From NCBI GenBank assembly GCA_028819845.1, contig JAPPKS010000026.1, forward strand, positions 14,917 through 78,916: a stretch of 64,000 nucleotides of DNA, given 5' to 3'. The stretch comes from Candidatus Poribacteria bacterium. Lineage in GTDB: Bacteria; Poribacteria; WGA-4E; PCPOR2b. The translations under genes were made by a program, and so were the position numbers. The notes below the pieces were generated by a model, which did not search any database, was not told the origin of the DNA, and worked only from the letters and a program-made list of their open reading frames with translations. This document shows positions 53,697 to 63,171 of this stretch, one piece after another. Each line of letters starts with the position of its first letter. Positions within the stretch are counted from its first letter, which is position 1.

Positions 53697-56600
53697 ATGA
53701 ATGCTGACCTTGCTATTGCCCAAATTTTGGTAGGATTGGCCATTGGCCTGAGCACGCTAACCGCAGGTGTATTTGTGTACAGGCGAGCCAGGCGTATACA
53801 GAATCCGGGATTGCTGATAAAAGCCTACGGCACCTGGTTAGCGGGTTTGTTGCTGACGGTTGTGCTGCTTTGGCCGGCGCTGGCATACCTATACATAGAA
53901 CATCTCTGGTTTGTGAGCGTCGGTTACGCCAATATTTTTTGGGGCGTTCTGCAAGCGCGATGGGGACTTTTCGCTAAATTTGCTATTGCAGCGATAGGGT
54001 TTTTGGGACTGAATCTCTTCATTGGGGATAAGCTGTGTCCTATTGCGAGCGACGGCACACGTTGGCCTCGCGAACAAACAAGGCGCTTCTACTGGACCAT
54101 GCTAATCTCGATTGTCTTGGTCGCTTGTTTTCTGGCGATACCGATGATGTTTTTCTGGGACGACTTCATCCGTTACGAAAACCGTGGATTGACTGATGTA
54201 ATCACCTTTGTCTCTCATAATGCGCTCCAAAAAGAACTCGGTTTTTATCTGTTTAATTTTCCCGTCTATCGCTGGGTCAGCCTATGGCTAAAAATTTTGC
54301 TGTGGGTTACGATAGTGATTGTGGCAATCTTGTATAATTTCTACCGCCGGCGGGACGTGAGGGCAACCGTTCGTGTTGAACGGCGGTTTGCCGTGCACGT
54401 TTCTACCCTCTGGCTGGCGTTACTCGGTGTCTCTTTATGCCGGAGCCAGGTTAGCATCTGGAATGTACTATACACCCGTCGAACACCTTGGGGACTCGGC
54501 CGGGTCGACGGGATGGGTTACGTTGACGAGGCGTTGATTGGCACGACTCAAATTTATATGGTCTGCATCGCCGGGATTGGCGTCCTTGTCCTGATTAACA
54601 TGTTTTGGCGGAAACGACTCGTCTGGTATTCCGCCCTAGCAATGTGGGGCTTGAGCTATCTGGTGTTGATACAAGTCTGCCCAATCTTTGTTCATTGGAC
54701 GGAAGTTCGCCCGAATCGAGCGTCGGCGGAAGTGTCCTATCTAAAAAGCCATATTGAATCGACTCGGCAGGCATTTCGGCTAGATCGGATTGTGGAGAGC
54801 AGCCACGTCCAAGGCGCCGCAACGGTAGAGATGATTCAGCGCAACCCTGAAATCAGAGAGAACATCCAGTTGTGGGATCGGCGTGTCCTCTACGAAGTAT
54901 TAAGAGACAAACAAAACATTAAACCGTATTACGAATTCCACCCATACACAGATGTCGATCGGTATTGGATAAATGGAAAGTATCGGCAGGTATTGATTGC
55001 CGCTAGAGAAATCGATATTGATCCAGAAGAACTGCCCGAAGCCCAATATTGGGATAGTCGGAAGATGGTCTATACCCACGGCTACGGAGTTTGTGTTGTT
55101 CCGGTAAATGAATTCAAAATTGAGGGTGGCGATCCAAACTTCTGGGTGCATGGAATTCCTTTGGACTACCCTGAGCAAATCGGTAACCAGCTCCGCGTGA
55201 CAAAACCTCAAATCTACTTTGGCGAATTGGCTAACGACTATATTATCGTCAATACGAAGAGACAGTTGCTTTTTGGAATTGAGTCGGAGATACTAAAAAC
55301 TCTTGACAATGGCAGTTTCTCACAAGACCTGAGACAAGAGTTTGAAGCGCGTGAAATGCCGCTGTCTGAAAATGTCACGATTTCGATTAAAGCAACAGGG
55401 CGCAAATGGTTGATAACGGATAAAGCTGATGAACAGGAATACATTGTCAGTAAGGAAGAAGGGGAACTGAGAATTTATGAACAGGAGCCGTGGTCACTGC
55501 TTAACTTCAAGCGCGAGCAGTGGTTGCGATTTAGCATCGAGTTAAGCTCGCAAATCGAATTGAAGTATCAAGTTGACTTAGACAATGGGTTCCTCTCTAA
55601 CGACCTGCGGCAAAGGTTTGAAACACAACAAACTACGCTGTCCGAGGACGTCGCTGTTTCAATAAAGGAAGAAGGTAGACAATGGCTAATTGTTGATAAG
55701 GACAATGAGCGGGGATACATCGCCAGTAAGGAGGATGGGGAACTAAAGATTTACAAGCAGAAGGAGATAGATCCGGAAGGTGAGGGATTCAGCGGAGAGA
55801 GCGGCGTCGAAATTGGCGGTTGGTTCAGGCGGCTCTGTTTTGCAACACGTTTCGACTTCTGGCGAATAATGTTGTCCAGAAGCCTTACCCCCGAAAGCAG
55901 AATGCTTTTTTGGCGAAAAATTGGAACGCATGACCCTGTCACTGCCGCGACGATTACAGATCGCCTCTCACACATTGCTCCATTTCTGAAATTTGACCCA
56001 GACCCCTATATCGTGATTGGGGATGACGGTAAACTCTGGTGGATGGTCGACATCTACGTCACGAGTCGGAATTACCCGAACGCTAAAGTTTATGTCGATA
56101 CGACAGAACTCGTTGAAAATCCGCCGCTCTATTCTGAACCCGCCTTTGACCGCTTCAACTACATTCGAAACCCCGCCGTTGCGATTGTCAATGCGTATAG
56201 CGGGGAGGTTAATTTTTATCTAACCAAAGCTGAAGAGCCCATTACGGCTGCTTATCAGAGCGCTTTCCCGAATCTTTTCCAACCCAAACATCTGATCCCG
56301 GCGGGTTTGCAGAGCCACCTTCGATACCCGGACTATCTCACCCGCACCCAGGCAGAAGTGTATACCGACTATCATGTAGAGGACGCCCACACATTTTTCC
56401 ACGGTTCTGACCGGTGGAATATCCCCGACGAAACATACTATACGGAAAAGCAAAGGATGGTGCCGTATTATGCGACGTTTAAGTTGCCGGGCGAAATGAA
56501 ATCGGAGTTCGTGAACATGGTGCCCTTTACGCCACCGAAACGGGTCAAGCTCATGAACGCATGGCTTGTCGCACGCAGTGATGGCGCGGCATACGGTCAA

Positions 56601-57107
56601 TTGGTAATCTATCGGCTGCCGACGGAGGCAACTGTCGACGGACCTAGGCAGGTCGAAGAAGACATTGAAAATGCGCTCGCTAACGAGGTTTGGTTCAGAC
56701 AATCAGATGAAAAAGGCGCTCAGGTAATTCGCGGCAATTTGCTTGTGATTCCCGTAGAAAATACCCTGTTTTATGTAGAGCCCATTTATCTCAAGCCCGA
56801 AGACAGCAATCGCGCGCAATTAAAGACGGTTGTTGTAAAAGCTGGCGATCAGTTTGCATACGCGGACAGATTCGATAAAGCCCTGCAGGAAATCTTCGGT
56901 ATTGGTATCGGAGTTGAGCCCGCGGCGAACACTGCGGAGGGGACGTTAGGAGAGTTGCCGACGTTGGCAGACGTGATTCGGTTAGCCAACGAAAAGTTCG
57001 ATCAGTACCTGAAGTTAACCGGCGAGGGAAAACTCACGGAAGCCGCTCAAGAATTTAAAGAGCTTGAGAGGCTGTTGAGGGCATTGCAGGCACAGCAGTA
57101 TCAGTAG
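53697..57107 (+). CDS. UPF0182 family membrane protein with duplicated insert
   Basis: 1136 residues, longer than the typical 900-1000. Seven or so N-terminal transmembrane segments (for example IAQILVGLAIGLSTLTAGVFV, AIAAIGFLGLNLFIG, VCIAGIGVLVLINMFW), then a large hydrophilic domain with UPF0182 motifs: VHGIPLDYPEQ, YFGELANDYIIVNTK, LTPESRMLFWRKI, IAPFLKFDPDPYIVI, FNYIRNPAVAIVNAYSGEV, PGEMKSEFVNMVPFTPPKR, RGNLLVIPVENTLFYVEPIYL. Residues about 520-700 replace a short family linker and contain two 61-residue repeats (536-596 and 628-688). Function unknown in the literature I know. Convergent with the 767-residue gene. Confidence 0.93.
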   Translation: MNADLAIAQILVGLAIGLSTLTAGVFVYRRARRIQNPGLLIKAYGTWLAGLLLTVVLLWPALAYLYIEHLWFVSVGYANIFWGVLQARWGLFAKFAIAAIGFLGLNLFIGDKLCPIASDGTRWPREQTRRFYWTMLISIVLVACFLAIPMMFFWDDFIRYENRGLTDVITFVSHNALQKELGFYLFNFPVYRWVSLWLKILLWVTIVIVAILYNFYRRRDVRATVRVERRFAVHVSTLWLALLGVSLCRSQVSIWNVLYTRRTPWGLGRVDGMGYVDEALIGTTQIYMVCIAGIGVLVLINMFWRKRLVWYSALAMWGLSYLVLIQVCPIFVHWTEVRPNRASAEVSYLKSHIESTRQAFRLDRIVESSHVQGAATVEMIQRNPEIRENIQLWDRRVLYEVLRDKQNIKPYYEFHPYTDVDRYWINGKYRQVLIAAREIDIDPEELPEAQYWDSRKMVYTHGYGVCVVPVNEFKIEGGDPNFWVHGIPLDYPEQIGNQLRVTKPQIYFGELANDYIIVNTKRQLLFGIESEILKTLDNGSFSQDLRQEFEAREMPLSENVTISIKATGRKWLITDKADEQEYIVSKEEGELRIYEQEPWSLLNFKREQWLRFSIELSSQIELKYQVDLDNGFLSNDLRQRFETQQTTLSEDVAVSIKEEGRQWLIVDKDNERGYIASKEDGELKIYKQKEIDPEGEGFSGESGVEIGGWFRRLCFATRFDFWRIMLSRSLTPESRMLFWRKIGTHDPVTAATITDRLSHIAPFLKFDPDPYIVIGDDGKLWWMVDIYVTSRNYPNAKVYVDTTELVENPPLYSEPAFDRFNYIRNPAVAIVNAYSGEVNFYLTKAEEPITAAYQSAFPNLFQPKHLIPAGLQSHLRYPDYLTRTQAEVYTDYHVEDAHTFFHGSDRWNIPDETYYTEKQRMVPYYATFKLPGEMKSEFVNMVPFTPPKRVKLMNAWLVARSDGAAYGQLVIYRLPTEATVDGPRQVEEDIENALANEVWFRQSDEKGAQVIRGNLLVIPVENTLFYVEPIYLKPEDSNRAQLKTVVVKAGDQFAYADRFDKALQEIFGIGIGVEPAANTAEGTLGELPTLADVIRLANEKFDQYLKLTGEGKLTEAAQEFKELERLLRALQAQQYQ
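55302..55484 (+). repeat. Internal repeat unit 1 in the UPF0182 protein
   Basis: Encodes residues 536-596, starting LDNGSFSQDLRQEF and ending GELRIYEQ. It is 37 of 61 residues identical to unit 2 by my count. Confidence 0.8.
55578..55760 (+). repeat. Internal repeat unit 2 in the UPF0182 protein
   Basis: Encodes residues 628-688, starting LDNGFLSNDLRQRF and ending GELKIYKQ. A 31-residue linker separates it from unit 1. Confidence 0.8.
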
Positions 57108-57137
57108 GAAATCGAGAAAAATCCAGAAATTTGCGGT

Positions 57138-59441
57138 TCATGCGCCTTGAGCCACATAATACAGGTGAGAATGCTTCTGTTTCTCAATAAACCTCACGGA
57201 GAAATGCAGCAGATTCGCCATCATGGCATGATTAATCTGCACGTCCGTTTCGGTTTCGTTTTTTAAGCTGGTTACGATGTACATTCCCGACTGAAAGGGT
57301 AGAAGAAGTATAGCATCTTCATCGCCGCCATTCGCTTTCGCAAGGGAAGTGTATTTACTTAGTTGGTCTATCCACATGTCGTCCAATTTTATCTCACCGG
57401 ACTTGATCTTATAGGGATGGTGGAAGATTTTCCCCCGTTTGCCGGCGCGCGTCGGCGTAAATTCCTGTGTTTCGTCGAATTCAACACCAATCAACGGCTC
57501 CGGCACCCAACCGACGCTTTGCCTACGGCGCTGCATATTGCTTATGTCCTGACCGGATACTATGGCAATGCCGCCTCTGCCGACAAAATTTTTTATTCGG
57601 TGTTCGGCATCAATACTGAGACGGTAACCCTCTTTGTAGATTTCCCCATGTCCAATCCAAAGAATATGCGCTTTTGCCATGTAGGCGGTACGCAGGTCGC
57701 TCACCGGTTCATAGATTATATGATGTTTGTTGACATGCTCAAGCTGCTGTAGAGCGGGGAATTCCGCTTGTGTGACGTTGCCGGTCAATGCCATCACTTT
57801 TAAGGGAAGTTCGGGCTTTGTATACCGTTTCCTACGGGACGCAACGGGCGTAAAAAGAAAGGGGGACAGAATTTCGCGCCTGCCTCTGCTCTCGCCCAAT
57901 TCCTCGACAAGCAGCGACTGTGCTGCCATTCGTGAGCGGTAGGGCGGAAAAATTCTGACATGAGGAGGCCCCACCTTCCTCAACTTATCATCAAACCGCC
58001 CAAACGCGCTTTCCACGGACCAACGCCTGTCGTAACACTGATCGATTTCTTTGACATCGATTCTATCTTCGTTGATATTCGTGATATAGCCGTGAATAAC
58101 GTTTAAGCCGTGGATGGATTCGCCCGATTCATCCGTAATCGCAACATCCTCCACCTTCTCGGATGCAAGCAGCGCTGTTGTCAATCCAACAAGGTCAAGC
58201 GACTCACGCTCATACTTCTCCGCGCTTTCAGTTATTTTGCATGCTCGCGTAAAGACGATATCCGCATCTCGAAACGATCTGAACGTAAGTTTGAGCAGAT
58301 GAAAGTACCTGTATGTTCGCGGTTCTTGAACCACAACTCGTTGAAACGGACCTACATTATGATGCTTCGGATTCGGCTTCAGATGGATTCGCTGCACGCT
58401 GAATGGCGGAATGGCATAGCCCCATTTCCAATCGTGCACATCCGATTCTTGAGAATCGGGTTTTTCATATTTAAGTCCCCAAAGCTGAATTTCATACGGT
58501 GCATTATTCTCCAAAACCAGGTCGTCGCCCTCAATCTTACTGCGCAGGCCGCGCTCGTCTCTTAAATTAATCTTACCATGCTTGATGTCCAATGTAGTTT
58601 CCCATTCATCCTTGTATCCCTTTTGGTCATTAGGCGGCGTCGCACATTTGACATCCATTAGGTAGATGTGTTTTTCGGTATATTCTTTCAAAACAGCCGT
58701 GTAATCTTCTCCCTTACCAGTTTTCACCTTGACGCGTGTCCCGACGAGCCGTTCGATGAGCCGCTCGTAGCGCTCCTCCATTGCATATTCCCAAAGTTCT
58801 TTTCGTATCTCCTCGATGTCGCCTTCTGCACTCACTCCTCCCTGTTGCGGCGCTTGCGTAACGGGCTTGAAAGCTGTCGTTTTCTTAATCTGTCCCCAAA
58901 TCATCTCCACTGTTTTGTTAATGGAGGACCTAAGGGCGACGCCGAGGTTTCGGATTTTTCGCTGGAGGCGTGTTGTAAAGCGTGGGTGGTAAATTCGATC
59001 GAAATCCCAATCCCGCTCTAGTAGTTCCCGCCCGTTCATCGAATCGAGATAGCGAATATACGCGACAATCCCATCTCTCTCCGGACCACGGAAAATGTAG
59101 CTTGGCGCATGTCCGCGCTGTCGGGATTCTTCCGATATGATTTCAATCCCGTTTTGTTCGAGACGCATCGTTCCACGATAACGCTTTCCGTCATTCATCT
59201 CAAAAACGACGTACTTTTTCAGCAACTTTTTTAAGATTTTGTCCTTTCTGAATAGGTCAAAAGCGTAGTTAATCGTGGCAAAAAAGAATAGCAACGCAAT
59301 CGGGAGGACAAATGTGCTCCATCTCTCCCAAAACGGTTTCTCTTCGCTACCCTGCGCGTACGCATGCGGCAGGGCAATCACAACCATGAGTTGCAATATC
59401 AAAATCGCACTGAAAATTGTTCGTGTCGTTCTCTGCACCAT
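57138..59441 (-). CDS. Hypothetical large membrane-anchored protein with Sm-like segments and GATase1/ThuA-like C-terminal domain
   Basis: 767 residues. A signal or anchor (SAILILQLMVVIALPHAYA) and a second transmembrane segment (FVLPIALLFFFATINYAF), then KDKILKKLLKKYVVFEMNDGKRYRGTMRL, an Sm-like barrel pattern repeated around residue 230 (RLVGTRVKVKTGKGEDYTAVLKEY). The last about 220 residues (VMALTGNVTQAEFPALQQLEHVNKHHIIYE, AHILWIGHGEIYKEGYRLS, FVGRGGIAIVSGQD) resemble DUF4159/GATase1-like folds without a visible catalytic Cys. I do not recognise the full protein. It is 60 nt downstream of the rhomboid gene on the same strand, so possibly co-transcribed. Confidence 0.7.
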   Translation of the reverse strand: MVQRTTRTIFSAILILQLMVVIALPHAYAQGSEEKPFWERWSTFVLPIALLFFFATINYAFDLFRKDKILKKLLKKYVVFEMNDGKRYRGTMRLEQNGIEIISEESRQRGHAPSYIFRGPERDGIVAYIRYLDSMNGRELLERDWDFDRIYHPRFTTRLQRKIRNLGVALRSSINKTVEMIWGQIKKTTAFKPVTQAPQQGGVSAEGDIEEIRKELWEYAMEERYERLIERLVGTRVKVKTGKGEDYTAVLKEYTEKHIYLMDVKCATPPNDQKGYKDEWETTLDIKHGKINLRDERGLRSKIEGDDLVLENNAPYEIQLWGLKYEKPDSQESDVHDWKWGYAIPPFSVQRIHLKPNPKHHNVGPFQRVVVQEPRTYRYFHLLKLTFRSFRDADIVFTRACKITESAEKYERESLDLVGLTTALLASEKVEDVAITDESGESIHGLNVIHGYITNINEDRIDVKEIDQCYDRRWSVESAFGRFDDKLRKVGPPHVRIFPPYRSRMAAQSLLVEELGESRGRREILSPFLFTPVASRRKRYTKPELPLKVMALTGNVTQAEFPALQQLEHVNKHHIIYEPVSDLRTAYMAKAHILWIGHGEIYKEGYRLSIDAEHRIKNFVGRGGIAIVSGQDISNMQRRRQSVGWVPEPLIGVEFDETQEFTPTRAGKRGKIFHHPYKIKSGEIKLDDMWIDQLSKYTSLAKANGGDEDAILLLPFQSGMYIVTSLKNETETDVQINHAMMANLLHFSVRFIEKQKHSHLYYVAQGA

Positions 59442-59501
59442 CTTAATTCCCGCGGAAGAAACATAAAAATTAGTTAAACCGCGTTCCTGTTTCCAGCCTT
59501 T

Positions 59502-61343
59502 TCAGCTTTCTATCTGATGGGTTTGGAATAGATTGAATACCGCTTCAAGTTTTGCTTGAGCATCCGGTTCAGCGCCAAGTTGGCGCGACAGACGTTTATG
59601 AAAATTCAGGAATAATCGATTGAATTCTTGCGATTTTTCAGATTTTATTTCTGATTGAACTAGGTCCGTTAAACCCTTCCAGCTACTTTCTTGGGCATGC
59701 TGGTCATCTTCGGTTTCTGGTGCGATTGAGAAAACCTGTTCGAACGTCTTTAACGCTCTATCGTGCTCCGAGTTCCGCAAATATGCCCAGGCTAAGGTAT
59801 CCAGAAATACGGTGTTTTTCGGGGCTTGCATTACAGCTTGCCGCGCGAATTCAACAGCGCTTTGCGCCATCATCTGTCGTTCAACGTAAAGCCACGCTAG
59901 GTTATTATTCCACATAGCATTTTCAGGATCTTTCCTAATGGCTTTGTCATAGATGCTCTCGAGCTTGCGATTCCAATTAGAAGACTTATCTTCAGGCACT
60001 AAGTGCCTAGCGCGCATGTAGAAATACTCCAGATTCTCATACAGTCTTAAATGATACCCATGCCGCCTGGCAACTTTTTCACACAACTCGATATATCCTT
60101 CAAGCTCATCCATCTCATTATTGTCTTCAAGATTTGTCTTTTCATAAAATGCACGGAGATTCCTATTCCACTCAGTTTTATTGGGATCGGCAAGAAGCGC
60201 CTGTTCGTAGAATAACATGAGCTTATTTGTCCATGACGTATCTTCGGGCGAATTCTCATGCGCCCACCAATACAATTCTTCGAGAATTTTGTATTCTTCA
60301 GGACTGTAACGCTTTTGGCGAATCACCTTCTCATAGTGTCGGATATAATCGGGAAGGCTCTCTACGGTCAACCGTGGGAAAGCGGTATTCATCCGCCTTT
60401 CAATCGTCTGTTCAGAATCGGCAAAAAAGTGCCAGATTGCTAACGCGCTGCATGCGAGGGCCATGCCTGTCAACCCGGACGCAAGCGCTTGAATCGCCTT
60501 TGGATTACGCTCGCGATTGGTGTTGATTCCGGGCGTTAATATTAAGCCCGCTGTGAATCCGACCGCCAATCCCCCGATGTGAGCGGCGTTGTTGATGTGC
60601 GGAATGACAAATCCCAGAAAAATATCGAATGCAATAAACGGAAGAAGTCCCAAGGCGAAGACCTGATTTCGCCGGCGCGGCAATTGGTTTTTATGCCTCA
60701 GCCCAAGTGCAACCAGAGCACCCATCAGTCCAAAGATTGCGCCCGAAGCGCCCACGCTGGGAGCATCCCTGACAAAATACAACGTTGCGAGACTGCCGCC
60801 AATCGCCGAAATCAGATAGAGAATTAAAAATCGCGAGCCGCCATACAGCCTTTCAAGCAAACTGCCAACTATGAAGAGCACACCCATGTTTAGGAGAAGA
60901 TGGAGGCTGCCGCCATGCAAAAAGGTATGCGTAATAAGACGCCAATATTCACCGTCGTAAACAACCAAGCGGTGAGAATATGCGCCAAACTGAATCAGGG
61001 TCAATGCATTCCTTGAACCTCTAATCCCTTCCCAATCTAACAACAGGAAAACGATGGTGTTTACAGCAATTAGGACAAAGGTAACGGTCGCACGATGCCG
61101 CCGAGAGGCGAAAAATCCCTTCTCCGCGGGCGAATCCATTTCAGGCGCTTCGCCCTGCGCGCCCGTAGTGTCCGGTTGATTTTCAGCCGCGTCTGGCTGC
61201 TGATAACCTTTCAATTCGCCGACCACCAGCCACTGATTGTTGACAAGAATGGACGCATCCGGGGGGATACGTCTTGACTCCAACCATTCTGAAAATGTGT
61301 TTTCGTCTATGTCAAAGATTTGATTTTCAATACGGATTTTCAT
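59502..61343 (-). CDS. Rhomboid-family intramembrane serine protease with C-terminal TPR-like repeats
   Basis: 613 residues. An N-terminal 48-residue domain (IRIENQIFDIDENTFSEWLESRRIP, W-L-V-V-G-E-L) looks like a small GYF/sensor-type module. Residues about 85-270 are the rhomboid core: HGGSLHLLLNMG with His143/Asn152, catalytic Ser200 in GASGAIFG and His255 in NAAHIGG. The C-terminal about 300 residues are alpha-helical repeats rich in W-N-x-x-L and DPxN signatures, probably TPR-type. Rhomboids cleave membrane proteins within the bilayer; the repeats probably recruit partners. The 767-residue membrane protein is a candidate neighbour-linked partner. Confidence 0.9.
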   Translation of the reverse strand: MKIRIENQIFDIDENTFSEWLESRRIPPDASILVNNQWLVVGELKGYQQPDAAENQPDTTGAQGEAPEMDSPAEKGFFASRRHRATVTFVLIAVNTIVFLLLDWEGIRGSRNALTLIQFGAYSHRLVVYDGEYWRLITHTFLHGGSLHLLLNMGVLFIVGSLLERLYGGSRFLILYLISAIGGSLATLYFVRDAPSVGASGAIFGLMGALVALGLRHKNQLPRRRNQVFALGLLPFIAFDIFLGFVIPHINNAAHIGGLAVGFTAGLILTPGINTNRERNPKAIQALASGLTGMALACSALAIWHFFADSEQTIERRMNTAFPRLTVESLPDYIRHYEKVIRQKRYSPEEYKILEELYWWAHENSPEDTSWTNKLMLFYEQALLADPNKTEWNRNLRAFYEKTNLEDNNEMDELEGYIELCEKVARRHGYHLRLYENLEYFYMRARHLVPEDKSSNWNRKLESIYDKAIRKDPENAMWNNNLAWLYVERQMMAQSAVEFARQAVMQAPKNTVFLDTLAWAYLRNSEHDRALKTFEQVFSIAPETEDDQHAQESSWKGLTDLVQSEIKSEKSQEFNRLFLNFHKRLSRQLGAEPDAQAKLEAVFNLFQTHQIES

Positions 61344-61470
61344 GGTTTTCGTGAATTCGATCTAGTGTAGGATTCGACGGAAATTTATCATGAATGCCGG
61401 GGAATGTCAAAGAAAAAGCCCCGAAGAGCGTATAACTTGGGAGTAATGCGGGAGTTTTCCGGATGGCGCT

Positions 61471-63171
61471 CTATCGGGTAATTATCTTCTTCAATGACGC
61501 CAACGGATAAGTGTTAATCACATCTTTCTTTTCTAGCCAACCCCGCCGTGCAACGTTGACGCCGAACCCGATGTGTTCGATTTGTTTGGTTGAATGCGCA
61601 TCCGTGTTAATCGCTAGTAACACCCCATTTCTCCGCGCACGCCGGGCAATACACGGCTCCAAATCCAACCGGCTGGGCGATGCGTTAATTTCTAGCACGA
61701 CATCATTCGCCGCGGCTGCACTGATTACTTCATCGAGGTCAATCGCATATCCCGGGCGTTGACCCAGTAACCGCCCTGTTGGGTGGCCGATAATTGAAAC
61801 ATACGGATTTTCTATGGCACGTACCACGCGCTTCGTCATCGCTGATTTGCTCATCGTAAAGCCAGAATGAACGCTTGCGATAACGATGTCGAGTTGTTCC
61901 AGGATATTATCGGAAAAATCAAGCCTTCCATTCATTCGGATGTCGACCTCGGAACCGGCTAACACTTCAATGCCGCCGATCGCCGCATTCGCCTCGCGGA
62001 TGTGTTTAATCTGTTCGAGCAGCCGTTCAGGAGTCAATCCGTTTGCCACTCGCGAGGATTCCGAGTGATCGGTAATGGCGATGTATTCATGTCCAAACGC
62101 TTTGGCGGCTTCTATCATTTCCTTAATTGAATGCCGCCCATCGCTCCAGTCGGTGTGGGCATGGAGATCGCAACGCAAATCTTCGATCTCAATTAGAGTC
62201 GGCAACTCACCTGCCAAGGCGGAATCTACTGCATCTGCACTCCGCCGTAATTCAGGGACGATGAAAGGTAATCCAAGCTTATCATAGATGCCAGCTTCAG
62301 TCGTATTTTTGCTCCGGACTGGTGACGGCGTGCATAACTCGTCCAGGTTTCGAGTTTTAGCAATCTGATTGAGTTTAGCTATGTGCTCACGCGTACCTGT
62401 CGTCAACAACAATCCTTCCGCATACGCCTCGGGCTGGTAACAGTGAATTCGCAATGGAAACCCAGCATCTACAGATGCAGCGATTAAAACACCATTCTCA
62501 ATTTCCGGTGATTCAACGCCTTTTATCCCTGACAAGATTTCAGCAATCGCAACCGGGTTTTCGCATTCAGCTATCAGCTCAAGGCTTTGCAACACTTCTT
62601 CGCACCTACGGAGGTCTCCGGTGAAATCAGCTCTTCCAATTTTATCGCAACGCTCTAACGCATCTAGAACGGTATGCGCAATCGGTAAAATCTGCCAGAG
62701 CGGACGCGATTGCCTCTGTGATTCAAAATATTTCAAACCCTGATTGATCGCCGCGATTGTCTTGGCACCCATCCGATCCATCTCTTTGAGTTTACCGCTA
62801 TCAATTGCTTCCCGGAGATTGCTGGCACTCTTCACGCCTAACTCGTGATAAAAGCGGCTGGCTGTTTTCGCCCCAATCCCCCGCACGCGCAGCAATTCCA
62901 ACACCTCCGAGCCCATCTCCTGAATTAAGTTCTCATAAAAACGACATCGCCCGGTCTCTAGCATTTCGATAATTTTCTGCTCTATTGCTTTACCGATACC
63001 GGGTATGGAGCGAAGCCGCCCTTCTTCAACTAACTCATGCGGGTCTACGGTGAGCGACTCAATCGACTCCGCCGCTCTCTCATAAATCCTGGCGCGAAAG
63101 GAGTCTTCACCTTTAATCTGAAGGAGATTGCCGATGTTTCTAAAAACATCGCTAATTTCGTCATTTGTCAT
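61471..63171 (-). CDS. DNA polymerase X-family/PHP protein with degenerate polymerase site
   Basis: 566 residues, normal PolX length. Helix-hairpin-helix segments (RSIPGIGKAIEQKII; RVRGIGAKTASRFY), a PolX domain, then a C-terminal PHP domain with DLHAHTDWSDG (335-345), ITDHSE, and GHP/NTDAHS metal-ligand motifs. PolX with PHP normally performs base-excision gap filling plus 3'-5' exonuclease activity. Here the three catalytic aspartates of polymerase motif are replaced: the GSLRRG...DID region reads GDLRRC...SLELI (185-200), and VDLR reads FPLR. Polymerase activity is therefore unlikely while the PHP nuclease looks intact. Confidence 0.92.
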   Translation of the reverse strand: MTNDEISDVFRNIGNLLQIKGEDSFRARIYERAAESIESLTVDPHELVEEGRLRSIPGIGKAIEQKIIEMLETGRCRFYENLIQEMGSEVLELLRVRGIGAKTASRFYHELGVKSASNLREAIDSGKLKEMDRMGAKTIAAINQGLKYFESQRQSRPLWQILPIAHTVLDALERCDKIGRADFTGDLRRCEEVLQSLELIAECENPVAIAEILSGIKGVESPEIENGVLIAASVDAGFPLRIHCYQPEAYAEGLLLTTGTREHIAKLNQIAKTRNLDELCTPSPVRSKNTTEAGIYDKLGLPFIVPELRRSADAVDSALAGELPTLIEIEDLRCDLHAHTDWSDGRHSIKEMIEAAKAFGHEYIAITDHSESSRVANGLTPERLLEQIKHIREANAAIGGIEVLAGSEVDIRMNGRLDFSDNILEQLDIVIASVHSGFTMSKSAMTKRVVRAIENPYVSIIGHPTGRLLGQRPGYAIDLDEVISAAAANDVVLEINASPSRLDLEPCIARRARRNGVLLAINTDAHSTKQIEHIGFGVNVARRGWLEKKDVINTYPLASLKKIITR

